In this document: positions 10,930-22,211 of the stretch, piece after piece | Layout: each line of letters starts with the position of its first letter | Position numbering within the stretch: position 1 is the first letter of the stretch | NCBI GenBank assembly: GCA_037974665.1 | Contig: CM075775.1 | Location: forward strand, 39,334,152-39,398,151 | Direction: 5' to 3' | Source of the DNA: Ehretia macrophylla | Lineage: Eukaryota > Streptophyta > Magnoliopsida > Boraginales > Ehretiaceae | DNA: 64,000 nucleotides | The notes under the pieces: model-generated | The model's database searches: none | The model's input: the letters and a program-made list of their open reading frames with translations, nothing else | What the model was told of the DNA's origin: nothing | Program-made: the position numbers and the translations under genes

Positions 10930-13059
10930 TGTGAGGCCCGACCTCGATTTGCGTACAATACCTCGTTTCGTGTATCCTAACCTAGATTTGCGTGCTTTGA
11001 CCTAGGTTTAAGAATTGTGTTTCATTTTGTGTTCCTTGCATCGAATTACATGTATACATTTAGGGTTGCGTGCATTTACTTGAGAAACGTGCATTCGTCT
11101 CGTAGTTCGTGCCCTACCTCGTAGTGCGTGCCCTAAACCTAGGAAAGCGTGCCCTCACGCTAATTAAGAAAGTGTCTTACACGAAGCACTAGACCATTAA
11201 TTAATCCTACAAATTCCACTAACTAATATTAAATTACTAATTCAACCCAATAGAAGACAAAATCTCACAAAAAGCTAGACATTCTTTATTCTTTATTCTT
11301 TGCATATCCGAAACACACAATTAATTATTGCTCAACCAAGACAAAAATTCAGATTTTATCACACCCTTGGCCGAGCTTTGTGCATGCAATCCAATTTCAA
11401 AATTTATTCCCCAAACATTCTATGACAATTCTATGACACAAAGCAATATAAAAATTAGCTCAAAACCCTCCTCAAAGCTCCAAATCTCGACACAAGCTCC
11501 TTGCCCATGCTAGGTGATTCAAATTATGCTTCTTGAAGACACAAAATTCTGATTTTGCAAGGCCCTTGGCCGACATATGCATCAAACCTAGCAAGCTTTC
11601 ATTTTTTTTTTCTTTCATTCTTTCTTTCTTTCTCACATTTCCTCCCACTCTCCCATTCTTCTCTCTCTCTCTCGGCCTTGGCTGAGTTTCTACACTCCAT
11701 AGCTTAACTTCATCACTCAATGGTTCATCAAGACATGCAAGAAGCTTAGGATCTTGACCAAGCAAAACTAGGAGCAAAGATGCACACATGCAAGCCTTTA
11801 GCACATCCATTTCGGTTTAGGTGAGTTTGTTAGCTTCCATTTCTTTTCTTCTTGTTCTAACCGCATGCACCTACTAAGAACTTGGTTACTAAGCTAGGAA
11901 ATTAGAGAAATCCCAAGTTGTCTCTCGGCTAAGCAAGGAAAAAAATCAACTTTTTGCTTCACCAAGAGTTTGAGCATCTTCTTTGTTGTCTTGCTAAGGT
12001 GAGGGCTAAAACTTCTTGAAAAGGTTTCAAAAAGAACATGCATGCCCTTAAATATCTATCTTTACTTCTGTACTTGTGATATTTGTGTGTTCATGAGCTT
12101 TTGTAAACATGCATGGCAAGATATTTGGCTAGAATGTGATGATAGATGAAATCGGGTATGTGACAGCCTTCTGCCTTGTTGGTGCGAGGTGATTTTGACC
12201 AGGTAAAAGATGTTGAAAATGTGTGAAAAATGGTAGGTAACTATTTTTGCCAGTTCTGAACACTTTTCGAAGAAATAGTCCAAAGCTAATTTTGACTCTA
12301 AGGTCCTCAAAATAGATAATTATCAAAATGTGTCCAAATCTGGAAAGTCTGGAAAAATGAAGCAGGTTTTGGCAGATTCACTGACCTTGTAGAACGAACC
12401 AGTTTGGACTGAGTAAATGACATCCAAAATGCATGAAATTTGGTGTACTGCTATATTTTTCAATTATGGACATTTTTATCAGAAATGGACTAAGCCTAAA
12501 TCTTACCCTAAGGCCCTAAAAAACGACAAGTATTGAAATGTGTGCAAATCTGGATAGTTTTGTGTAGTCTCACTGTTTTGGCTATAACTCTTGAACCCGA
12601 ACTCCAAATGATGCGAGGTTTGTTTCTAATTTAGTTCACTCCTTAAGCTTTAATTTGACATCTTGTTCACTGGAATTGGAGATTGTTTGCTTGTCTTAAT
12701 GATCGTGAGAAAACAGTCCATTGCAGTGAGGGTTTCACCTGTTGATATGCTTAGAAAATTAACGTAACTTCCCTTGTTGTATTAAATTCTTGGGATTGTG
12801 GCATTTGGATGTTGTGTGGACTGTTTTGAATGCTTGAGGGTGTTTGAATTAATCAATGCATGGCTTGAGCTTAATTACGAGATGACTTGGGGTTTAATCG
12901 CACGGGTAAGCATGAATTGAAACCCTAGTAACTAGGTAAACTCGCTAAGTGTTGATCCTTTGGATATTGTGTTTGATTATGTGTTTAGTAGGCTGCCCGT
13001 AGTTGCCCTTGTAGCCCTAAATACGATTTCGATGATTACATGTTGATAAGTAGGCCTTT
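10930..13059 (+). mobile_element. 3' LTR of E1a, left part
   Basis: First 2130 bp of the LTR. It ends inside 'aagtaggccttt' where E1b is inserted. Two copies of an 11-bp unit (attctatgaca) lie near 11417, against one in the E1a 5' LTR. A pyrimidine tract lies at about 11598-11682. Variants such as 'gaccaggtaaaagatg' differ from the E1a 5' LTR but agree in part with the LTRs of A. Confidence 0.9.
13055..13059. repeat. Target-site duplication CCTTT of E1b (partner at 25509-25513)
   Basis: 'aggCCTTT' precedes TGTGAGGCC at 13060 and 'CCTTTcttgcacccgg' follows the LTR end at 25508. The uninterrupted E1a 5' LTR reads 'taggcctttcttgcacccgg' near 5121. This is a clean integration signature. Confidence 0.96.
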
Positions 13060-16000
13060 TGTGAGGCCCGACCTCGATTTGCGTGTGATACCTCGTTTCG
13101 TGTGCCTAACCTAGATTTGCGTGCCTTAACCTAGATTTAAGAATCGTGTTTCGTTTTGTGTGCCTTGCATTGAATTACGTGCATTCATTTAGGGTTGTGT
13201 ACATTTACTTGGAAAATGTGCATTTATCTCGTAGTTCGTGCCTTATCTCGTAGTGCGTGCCCTAAACCTAGGAAAGCGTGCCCACACGTTAATCAAGAAA
13301 GCATCTTACACGAAGCACTAGATCATTAGTTAATCCAACAAATCCCACTAACTAATATTAAAATGCTAAGTCAATGCACTAGAAAACGAAATTGCACCAA
13401 AAGCTAGATATTCTTTATTCTTTATTCTTTATTCCTTGCATGTCCCAAACACACAATAAAATAAGCCTTCAACAAGACAAAAAAATTCAGATTTTAGCAC
13501 ATCTTTGGCCGACCACTAGGAGCTTTGTGCATGCAATTTAATTTCAAATTCTACTCCTAAACATTCTATGACAATTCTATGACAATTCTATGACAATTCT
13601 ATGACACAAAGCAATAAAAAAAATTAGCTCAAAACTCTCCTCAATGCTCAAATTCTCGATATAAGCTTCTTGCCCATCCTAGACACTTCAAATGATGCTT
13701 CTTGAAGACACAAAATCTGAATTTGCAAAGCTCAAAGCCGACATATGCTTCAAACTTTGCAAAGCTTTTATTTTTCCTTCATTTTCTCTCATTTCCTCTC
13801 ATTCTTTTCTCTCCCTCTCATTCTTCCCTCTCTATCTTGGCCTTGGCTGAGTTTCTACACTCCATAGCTTATCTTCATCACTCCATGGTTCATCAAGGCA
13901 TGCAAGAAGCTAGGGAGCTCGACTAAGAAAGCTAGGTTGCAAAAAACACACATGCAAGCTCTTTGAACCTCCATTTCGACTTAGGTGAGTTTGCTAGCTT
14001 CCATTTCTTTTCTTCTTGTTCTAACCACATGCACCTACTAAGAACTTGGTTACTAAGCTAGGAAATTAGAGAAAATCAAGTGGTCTCTCGGCTAAGCAAG
14101 GAAGAAGATCAACTTTGTGCTTCATCAAGAGTCTTGTGCATCTTCTTGTTGTTTTGCTAAGGTGAGGGCTAAAACTTCTTGAAAATCTTTCAAAAAAACC
14201 ACATGCATGCCCTTAAATGTCTATCTTTATTTATGTACTTGAGATATATGTGTGTTCATGAGCTTTTATAAACATGCATGACAAGATTTTTGGCTAGAAT
14301 GTGATGATAGATGAAATCGTGTATGTGACAGCCCTCTGTCTTGTTGGTGCGAGGTGATTTGGGTTAAGTAAATGATGTTGAAAATGCATGAAAATTGGTA
14401 GGTAACTATTTTTTCCAGTTCTGAAAACTTTTCGAAGAAATAGGCCAAAGCTAATTTTGACTCTAAGGTCCTCAAAATGGCAAATTATTAAAATGTATCC
14501 AAATCTGGAAAGTCTGGAAAAATAAAGCAGGTTTTGGCAGATTCACTAACCTTGTAGAACGAACCAGTTCTGACTTAGTAAATGATATCCAAAATGCATG
14601 AAAGTTGGTGTGAAGCTAGATTTTTCCGTTCTGGACATTTTTGTCAGAAATGGACTAAGGTTAAATTTGATCCTAAAGCCCTAAAAAACGACAAGTATTG
14701 AAATGTGTGCAAATCTGGACAGTTTTGTGTAGTCTCACTATTTTTGCTATAACTCTTGAACCCGAACTCCAAATGATGCGAGGTTTGTTTCTGAATTTAG
14801 TTCACTCCTTAAGCTCTAATTTTACATCTTGTTCACTGGAATTGGAGATTGTTTTCTTTTCTCAATGATTGTGAGAAAACAGTCCATTGGAGTGAGGGTT
14901 TCACCTATTGATATGCTTGGAAAAATTATTGTAGCTTCTCTTGTTGTATTAAGTGCTTGGGATTGTGGCATTTGGATGTTGTGTGGACTGTTTTGAGTGC
15001 TTGAGGGTGTTTCATTTAATCAATACATGGCTTGAGCTTAATTGCGAGATGACTTGGGGCTTAATCGCACGGGTTAGCACGAATTGGAACCCTAGTAACT
15101 AGGTAAACTTGCTAAGTGTTGATCCTTTGGATATTGTGTTGATTATGTGTTTAGTAGGCTGTCCGTAGTTTCCCTTGTAGCCCTAAATATGATTTCGATG
15201 ATTACATGTTGATAAGTAGGCCTTTCTTGCACCCGGTCCCACGTAAATGTTGTTGCATGATGAATAATCTTATTATTTGATTTCGTGAACTTTGAAATGA
15301 GTTATATGACTTGATTTACATGCATTACATGGCTGCCCATTTAATATTCATATAACTCCATGTGCTTTTCAAGTGAATTTACTTGTCATATCGTGCCTCG
15401 CGTGTTTAACTGTGAATGTGCAATCTTATTACTGTTCGGAGGCAACCTACTTTGTTGTCCTCCTAATGTGATATATTACATGTCATAAATGTGCATTGCA
15501 TACAAGGTTGCAACCTTTCATTCTGGCATAGTAGCGTTCACGCACACCGGGCGGTATCAGGCTTGCCGGTGCAACCGTGACTACCATTGTCCAATTCCCT
15601 CTCTCGCATGGGGTCTAGACTTCATCAGAGAGTTGGATCGTAGGATTTTAGGGTACATCCGGAGTACACCCATTTGGCGTGATAAGGGGATGATTTGAAG
15701 TTGGTTGCAACAACTGATATTGGAAACGAACCGAGAGCAAAAGCTCACCGTATCCTTTTCACTATGTGTATAAGTACTCTTGCTTGGTTCCTGGAGGACC
15801 TCGGGGAGGAAAGACGGGTAATTGTGTTCCTTTACTTTTTTATTATGTTATGTACTTACTTGTGATATATTCATGCTTGCAAAAAGGATATTCATGCTTG
15901 CAAAATGGGTTTGCATAAGTTGAACCGAAAAATGAGTTTCAAACCTATTTCTCGTTCCCCCTCGCTGAGTTCATAAGGACTCACCCTCTTTTATCATCTC

Positions 16001-16689
16001 AGGTGAAGAAATCAGGAACAGGTACCTGAGGACAATGTGTTTAACGATGATTCCTTGGAATGATTGCTTGCCCTACATGCCTTACGTGACCATGGCCATT
16101 TTGTGAACAATATGTTGTTTGAAAACTATTTCTTTTATGTTGCTTGTTGTTGTAATGTAAAAGACCCCCGTTGTAATTTGGGGTCTAATTTTGGTTTGTA
16201 CTAATAATAACTAGATAGACACTACTATGGTCATTTTTGTTATCGTTATTGGCTAGTATCTATCATAGGGTTATGAAGTATCAGGTAAGGACTAAGTAAA
16301 ATGAACCTATCCAATCTTAAGCAGGTACTCATTGTTAAGCTAAGATCAACAGGTACTTGTGTATCGAGGATTAACAAAAAAATGAGACATAGTATCATGC
16401 TTGGTTATTAATCCAACGAGACTTCGAGAAAACTAGTAGCATTTCAGTTGATGAATAGTAATCTTTGTTGGAAATGAAATTGAGATTGAAAATTTTGAGT
16501 CGTTTAGAGAACTAGGTCAAACTAAAGAGCCCAATTACAACCGTTATGCTGTCGGTTTTTCGGAAAAATTGTGGAGTCTAGGCTAAACGTTAAGTGTTAA
16601 ACTTTCTTGAACGATTAAGTACGAGACATGAATTGAATGTTAAGTTCACACCCTAGTCTCACCTTTATAGGCCGGGTTGGGGCGTGACA
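13060..16689 (+). mobile_element. 5' LTR of E1b
   Basis: 3630 bp from TGTGAGGCCCGACC to GGCGTGACA. At 13563-13606 the 11-bp unit attctatgaca is present four times in tandem, whereas the 3' LTR has one copy, so the repeat expanded after insertion or contracted in the partner. The pyrimidine tract is at about 13770-13845. A repeated 'attcatgcttgcaaaa' lies near 15877-15905. No gene. Confidence 0.93.
13563..13606. repeat. Four tandem copies of an 11-bp unit in the E1b 5' LTR
   Basis: attctatgaca repeats at 13563, 13574, 13585 and 13596. The E1a 3' LTR has two copies near 11417; the E1a 5' LTR, the E1b 3' LTR and A have one or a diverged form. Copy number varies within one element family, as expected from replication slippage. 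Confidence 0.95.
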
Positions 16690-16703
16690 CCTTATAGATA
16701 GAA

Positions 16704-16715
16704 TGGTATCAAAGC
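16704..16715 (+). promoter_or_regulatory. Primer-binding site of E1b
   Basis: tggtatcaaagc, 14 bp after the 5' LTR end. It matches the initiator tRNA-Met binding sequence tggtatcagagc with one G to A change. Confidence 0.8.
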
Positions 16716-16959
16716 TTAGATTGCTTAAGCTGGGTTTAACACTCGGACCATGGGTAGAGCCCTAAGGTAATTGGGATGACTTGTCTATATGTTATTGTGT
16801 GATAATGTTAAATGTGCCTTCTATGTTCTATGTGCTTAAGTGATTAACATGTCTTAATTGTTTCTAGAATTGTATATCTATATTATGTTGCATATCTTAT
16901 GCATTAAATACTTGTTTGTCGTATTTCAATAAATTGTACATCGTAATCTGTGCCTATAG

Positions 16960-18051
16960 ATGGCTGGCCCTAGTACCCGCACTACTAATAGGAGCAGTAA
17001 ACCCCAAGAGACCGGAGATGCTTATCAAACTAATCCCAGCATAGCTATGTTTAACATGATGGCAAACGCCATGGATCGCGTGTCACGAGTGATGGAACGT
17101 CAAGATGCACGTGAAGCGAACAACAACAACAACAATAGGAATGATGGTAACCATGGGAGACATAGCAGAATGAGAGAGTTCCTTGACTTTTGCCCATCCA
17201 AATTCCACGGGGAAGTTGATGATGAGAAAGCAAAGGCATGGCTATTTGAGATCGAGAGGATTTTCAGGCCACTTGATTATAGTGATGAAGAAAAGGTGGA
17301 GTTTGCTGTGTTTCTATTGCTCGGGGATGCTGAGCATTGGTGGCACACTGTGGAGGCACTGTGGGAAACTGATCATACCCCTCGCTTGTGGGGTAATTTC
17401 GTTAAGGCATTCAAGGAGAAATATGTACCAGCAGTTTCCAGACAGAGGCGGATTGTGGAATTCATGCACTTGAACCAGGGTAACATGATGGTGGCCCAGT
17501 ACGAGGCTCGTTTTGATCGATTGTCCCGCTATGCTCAATACATGGTCAGTACTCCGGAGGCAAAGATATAGAAATTTACGACCGGATTGAGGCTAGAGAT
17601 TTAGGACCAGTTGGCTTTGCATGACTTCAATACCTATTCTGCTCTCTTTGTTGCTGCTTCCCAAGTTGAGAAGAGAAAATTTGATAGAGCCGGTTCGAGT
17701 CAGCCGAACAAGAAACCATACCAACCTTCAGGTCAACAGAGGAAATTCCAAAGTCAGAGTCGTAATCAGGGCTAGAGCCAGAACAGACCAGTGAATAACC
17801 ATGGCCCGACTAAAGCGCCATCAACTTCTTCCACCCGCGGATTCACAGGTAGTTCACCTGCTACTCAGTCTATCAACTGCTCTTACTATGACAAGAAGGG
17901 GCATACCGAGGCCCAGTGCTGGAAGAAGTCAGGACGATGTGTGTGGTGTGGCAGTGATCAGCATCAGATCAAGGATTGTCCTAAATGGCAAGCAGGACAA
18001 AATCAAGTTAAACTAGCTGGTAGAGGCAAGACTCCAGTTCCTAGAGTTTAG
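16960..18051 (+). pseudogene. E1b gag, broken
   Basis: The ATG at 16960 opens 203 codons (MAGPSTRTTNRSSK...). A six-Asn run lies near residue 55 and the gag domain covers roughly residues 70-190 (AWLFEIERIF, HWWHTVEALWE, LWGNFVKAFKEKYV). The frame is closed at 17569 by TAG at a former TGG, then by TAG at 17602 and 17774 and at 18049, all at former CAG codons. There is no frameshift in gag. The first zinc knuckle reads CSYYDKKGHTEAQC, where the second Cys has become Tyr; the second, CVWCGSDQHQIKDC, is intact. RNA packaging would probably be impaired even without the stops. Confidence 0.9.
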
Positions 18052-20075
18052 GCTCGAGCTTATGCTATTGAGTGCGAGGAGCTTCCAGAGGAGACCGCTA
18101 TTGTTGAAGGTACATTCTTCATACTGAATCAACCTGTTAGGGTGCTAATTGATCTGGGTGCTACTCATTCATTTATTACTCCCTTATGTGTGAAACGTGT
18201 GAAACTACGAGTTGTATGTTTGCCTTACGAAGTAGAAGTTGGTATTCCGATGGGTTCTAAACTTGTTACTAGCTTAGCTTGTAAAGCATGTAAAATCCAA
18301 ATTAAAGATAGGGAATTCTCGGCCAATCTTATTGTATTACCTTTTCGAGACTATGAGGTCATCTTAGAGATGGACTGGTTGGCAAAGCATCATGCCCAAC
18401 TAGATTGCCGGACGAAGATTGTAACATTCCGGATACCTAGTCAACCAATACTGGAGGTAATGGGTCGAAGAGATTTCACCGGGAGTTCCATCATTTCATC
18501 TACGAAAGCAGTGAAGTCCTTGAGAAAAGGGTGTAATGGATACTTAGCTTACCTCATTAACAAGCCGTCGGACAAAGCTAAGTTGGAGGAGATGCCAGTG
18601 ATCAAAGACTATGCAGATGTGTTTCTAGAAGAATTGCCCGGTTTACCCCCAAATCGGGAGATCGAGTTCATTATAGAATTACTGCCTGGCACCCAGTCAA
18701 TATCTAAAGCTCCCTATCGTATAGCACCAGTCGAGCTACAAGAATTGAAGGATCAATTGCAAGGATTGTTGAAGAAGGGGTTTGTTCAACCAAGTTGTTC
18801 TGTGGGGGGGACACGAGTCCTATTTGTGAAGAAGAAAGACAGAACGCTGAGGCTATGCATCGATTACCGAACCAAGTGACTATCAAGAATAAATACCCAC
18901 TTCCACTGATCGAAGAGCTGTTTGATCAACTTCAAGGAGCCAAAGTGTATTCGAAACTCGACTTGAGGCAAGGGTACTATCAATTGCGGATCAAAAAGGA
19001 GGATGTGCCTAAAACGGCTTTCAGGACAAGATATGGGCATTATGAATATGTGGTGATGCCATTTGGACTAACTAATGCCCCTGCAGCTTTTATGGACTTG
19101 ATGCACAGGGTGTTTCAACCCTACTTGGACCAATTTGTGGTGATCTTCATTGATGATATTTTGGTATACTTGAAATCCAAGTCTGAGCATGAACAATATC
19201 TGCGATTGGTATTGCAGAAACTTCGAGAGCATCAATTGTATGCAAAGTTTAGTAAATGCGAATTTTGGTTGCAGCATATTTCATTTTTGGGGCATATCAT
19301 ATCCCAAGAGGGAATAGCAGTAGATCCAGCAAAGATAGAAGTGGTGATGTCTTGGAAGAAGCCGAAAAATGTTACGGAGGTTCGGAGTTTTCTTGGTCTA
19401 GCAGGCTGTTATTGGAGGTTCGTGAAGGATTTCTCAAAGATGGCAGGACCGCTTACAAAGCACACTCAAAAGAAAACAAAGTTTGTGTGGGATGACAAGT
19501 GTGAGAACAGATTCCAAGAATTGAAGAAAAGATTGACTACTGCACCTGTTCTTGCATTGCCTGAAGGGAGTCAAAGTTTTGTAATCTATAGCGATGCTTC
19601 AAAGGAAGGATTGGGTTGTGTGTTGATGCAAAATGGTAGAGTGATTACGTATGCTTCTAGGAAACCGAAGCCGTATGAATTGAACTACCCGACGCATGAT
19701 TTGGAGCTAGCGGCTATTTTGTTTGTGCTCAAGAAATGGAGGCACTATCTGTGGGGTAACAAGTTCGAGGTATTTACTGATCACAAGAGCTTGAAATACT
19801 TGTTCTTACAAAAAGAGTTGAACATGAGGCAAAGGCGGTGGATGGAGCTTTTGGATGATTATAACTGCACAATCAATTATGTGCCTGGTAAAGCAAATGT
19901 AGTTGCAGAAGCCTTAAGTACGAAAGCGAGCATGGCAAAAATGGAAGTCAAGGTACAGGAGTTGTTGGAGGAAGCATTTTTGTGGAAACCACAATTGACT
20001 CGAAAAGGGTTACTATTTGCCGCTACACAGGTTCAATCGACCTTGTTGTCTGAATTACGAGAGGTTCAACAAAAA
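18052..20075 (+). pseudogene. E1b protease, reverse transcriptase and RNase H, broken
   Basis: Same frame as gag. The protease site reads LIDLGATHSF (Asp codon at 18151) where the sister copies have DPGA. A 7-bp loss near 18868 ('cga' joined to 'accaag', GA at both ends) shifts the frame and removes part of the RT fingers motif seen as DYRGLNQV in E1a. The new frame continues at least to 20279 with [16 protein letters not shown] at 19146-19157, RNase H ([22 protein letters not shown]) and the tether region ([14 protein letters not shown]). The RNase H active residues appear kept here, unlike E1a and A. Confidence 0.9.
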
Positions 20076-21467
20076 GACCAACGGTTTCAGAAGATTAAAG
20101 AAAGCAACACAAAATTCAAGTTTCATGATGATGGTATTTGGAGGTTTAGGAATCGGATTTGTGTTCATAATGAGCCAGAGCTGAAAAAGAAGATTCTTGA
20201 AGAAGCCTACAATTCAAGATATACTATTCACCTCGGCAGAACAAAGATGTATCGGGATTTGAAGCAACACTATTGGTAGAATAACATAAAGAGAGAGATC
20301 GCGGAGTTTGTGGCACGGTGTTTGACTTGCTAGATAGTCAAAGCGGAACATCAATGACTAGCAGGTTTACTTCAGCCGTTGGAGATTCCTCAATGGAAAT
20401 GGGAGCATATAACTATGGACTTTGTTATGGACCTGCCTAGGTCACAAAAGGGTCATGACGCCGTTTGGGTCATAGTGGATAGATTGACTAAGTCACCGGA
20501 CTTTTTACCGATGAACATGGAGGATAGTCCTGAGAAGTTAGGAGATATGTATGTGGCGGAGATTGTAAGATTGCACGGGATGCCTGTGAGTATTGTATCA
20601 GATAGGGATCCTCGTTTTACTTCCCGATTTTGGAAGAGATTGCAAGAAGCTTTGGGAACGAGTTGAGTTTCAGCATGGCTTATCACCCTCAGATTGATGG
20701 ACAATCTGAGAGAACTATTTAGATTCTGGAGGATATGCTGAGGGCGTGTGTTATAAACTTCGGGAAAGGTTGGGAGAAATATCTATCTCTAGCGGAGTTC
20801 GCTTATAATAATAGTTATCAGGCCACTATCGGGATGGCCCCATTTGAGGTATTGTATGGACGTAAGTGTCGATCCCCAATTTACTGGGATGAAGTAGTTG
20901 AGACGAAGACTTTTGACCCGACCCTTCTACCTGAACTTATGAAGACTGTTGATAATATCCACCTTATCCGGAAACGGATGCTTACCACCCAGAGCAGGCA
21001 AAAATGTTATGCAGACCGACGGAGACGGAGCCTAGAGTTTGAGGTCGGCGACAAGGTGTTCTTGAAGATATCACCCCGGAGGGGACTGATTAAACATGGC
21101 AAGGGTGGAAAGTTAAGCTCGAGGTTTGTAGGACCATTTGAAATAATTGAGAAGGTTGGCAAGTTGGCGTATCGGTTGGAACTACCCCAAAACCTCTCCA
21201 ATATTCACAACATCTTTCATGTTTCGATGCTGCGGAAGTATCACCCTGATCCATCGCACAATTTTAGAGCCAGAGCCGTTGCAGCTTTGGGAGAACTTGT
21301 CTTATGAAGAGTAGCCCATTCGTATCCTAGACCAGCAAGATTGGGAGTTACACTACAAATCTATACCGATGGTGAAAGTGTTATGGGATCACCATGGAGT
21401 TGAAGAAGCAACGTGGGAAAGACGAGACCAGATGGAGCAACAGTATCTAGCTTTATTTCAAAGGTAA
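20076..21467 (+). pseudogene. E1b integrase with C-terminal chromodomain, broken
   Basis: The zinc-binding part is closed by TAG at 20277 (former TGG), 20332 (former CAG) and TGA near 20354 (former CGA). The core shows [10 protein letters not shown] and [13 protein letters not shown], then a one-base loss at 20662 (aacgagttg) shifts the frame and another TAG follows at 20721. The next open stretch (20735-21307) has AEFAYNNSYQATIGMAPFE, the GPF/Y-type region (LSSRFVGPFEIIEKVGKLAYRL) and SNIHNIFHVSMLRKYHPD; a one-base insertion near 21258 shifts it again. The chromodomain lies at about 21301-21467 (VKVLWDHHGVEEATWERRD), with one TAG. Chromodomains are thought to guide integration to H3K9-methylated chromatin. 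Confidence 0.9.
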
Positions 21468-21494
21468 TATTGAATTTCGGGATGAAATTCTTTT

Positions 21495-21507
21495 AAGGAG
21501 GGGAGGA
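21495..21507 (+). promoter_or_regulatory. Polypurine tract of E1b
   Basis: aaggaggggagga directly before the 3' LTR at 21508, identical to the other Tekay copies. Confidence 0.9.
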
Positions 21508-21807
21508 TGTGAGGCTCGACCTCGATTTGCGTGTGATACCTCGTTTCGTGTGCCTAACCTAGATTTGCGTACCTTGACCTAGATTTAAGAATTGTGTTTC
21601 ATTTTGTGTACCTTGCATTGAATTACGTGCATTCATTTAGGGTTGCGTGCATTTACTTGGAAAACGTGCATTCGTCTCGTAGTTCGTGCCTTGTCTCATA
21701 GTGCGTGCCCTAAACCTAGGAAAGCTTGCCCACACGTTAATCAAGAAAGCATCTTACACGAAGCACTAGATCATTAGTTAATCCGATACACGGCCAATCT
21801 ACGGTAG

Positions 21808-22152
<345 letters not shown>

Positions 22153-22176
22153 TAAAGAATTCAGAATGGATCAAAT

Positions 22177-22211
22177 CTCCCCAAGTAGGATTCAAACATA
22201 CGACCAATCGG
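22177..22211 (-). pseudogene. trnN-GUU: Plastid trnN-GUU, 3' half only
   Basis: The reverse complement reads from the T-arm side of plastid tRNA-Asn (...ccgattggtcgtatgtttgaatcctacttggggag in outline) and stops at 22211, after which the sequence no longer matches. The 5' half, the anticodon and the D arm are missing. Two changes from the usual plastid sequence are seen in the T-arm ('ttcaaacat' for 'ttcgaacct'). It cannot fold as a tRNA. Confidence 0.85.
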
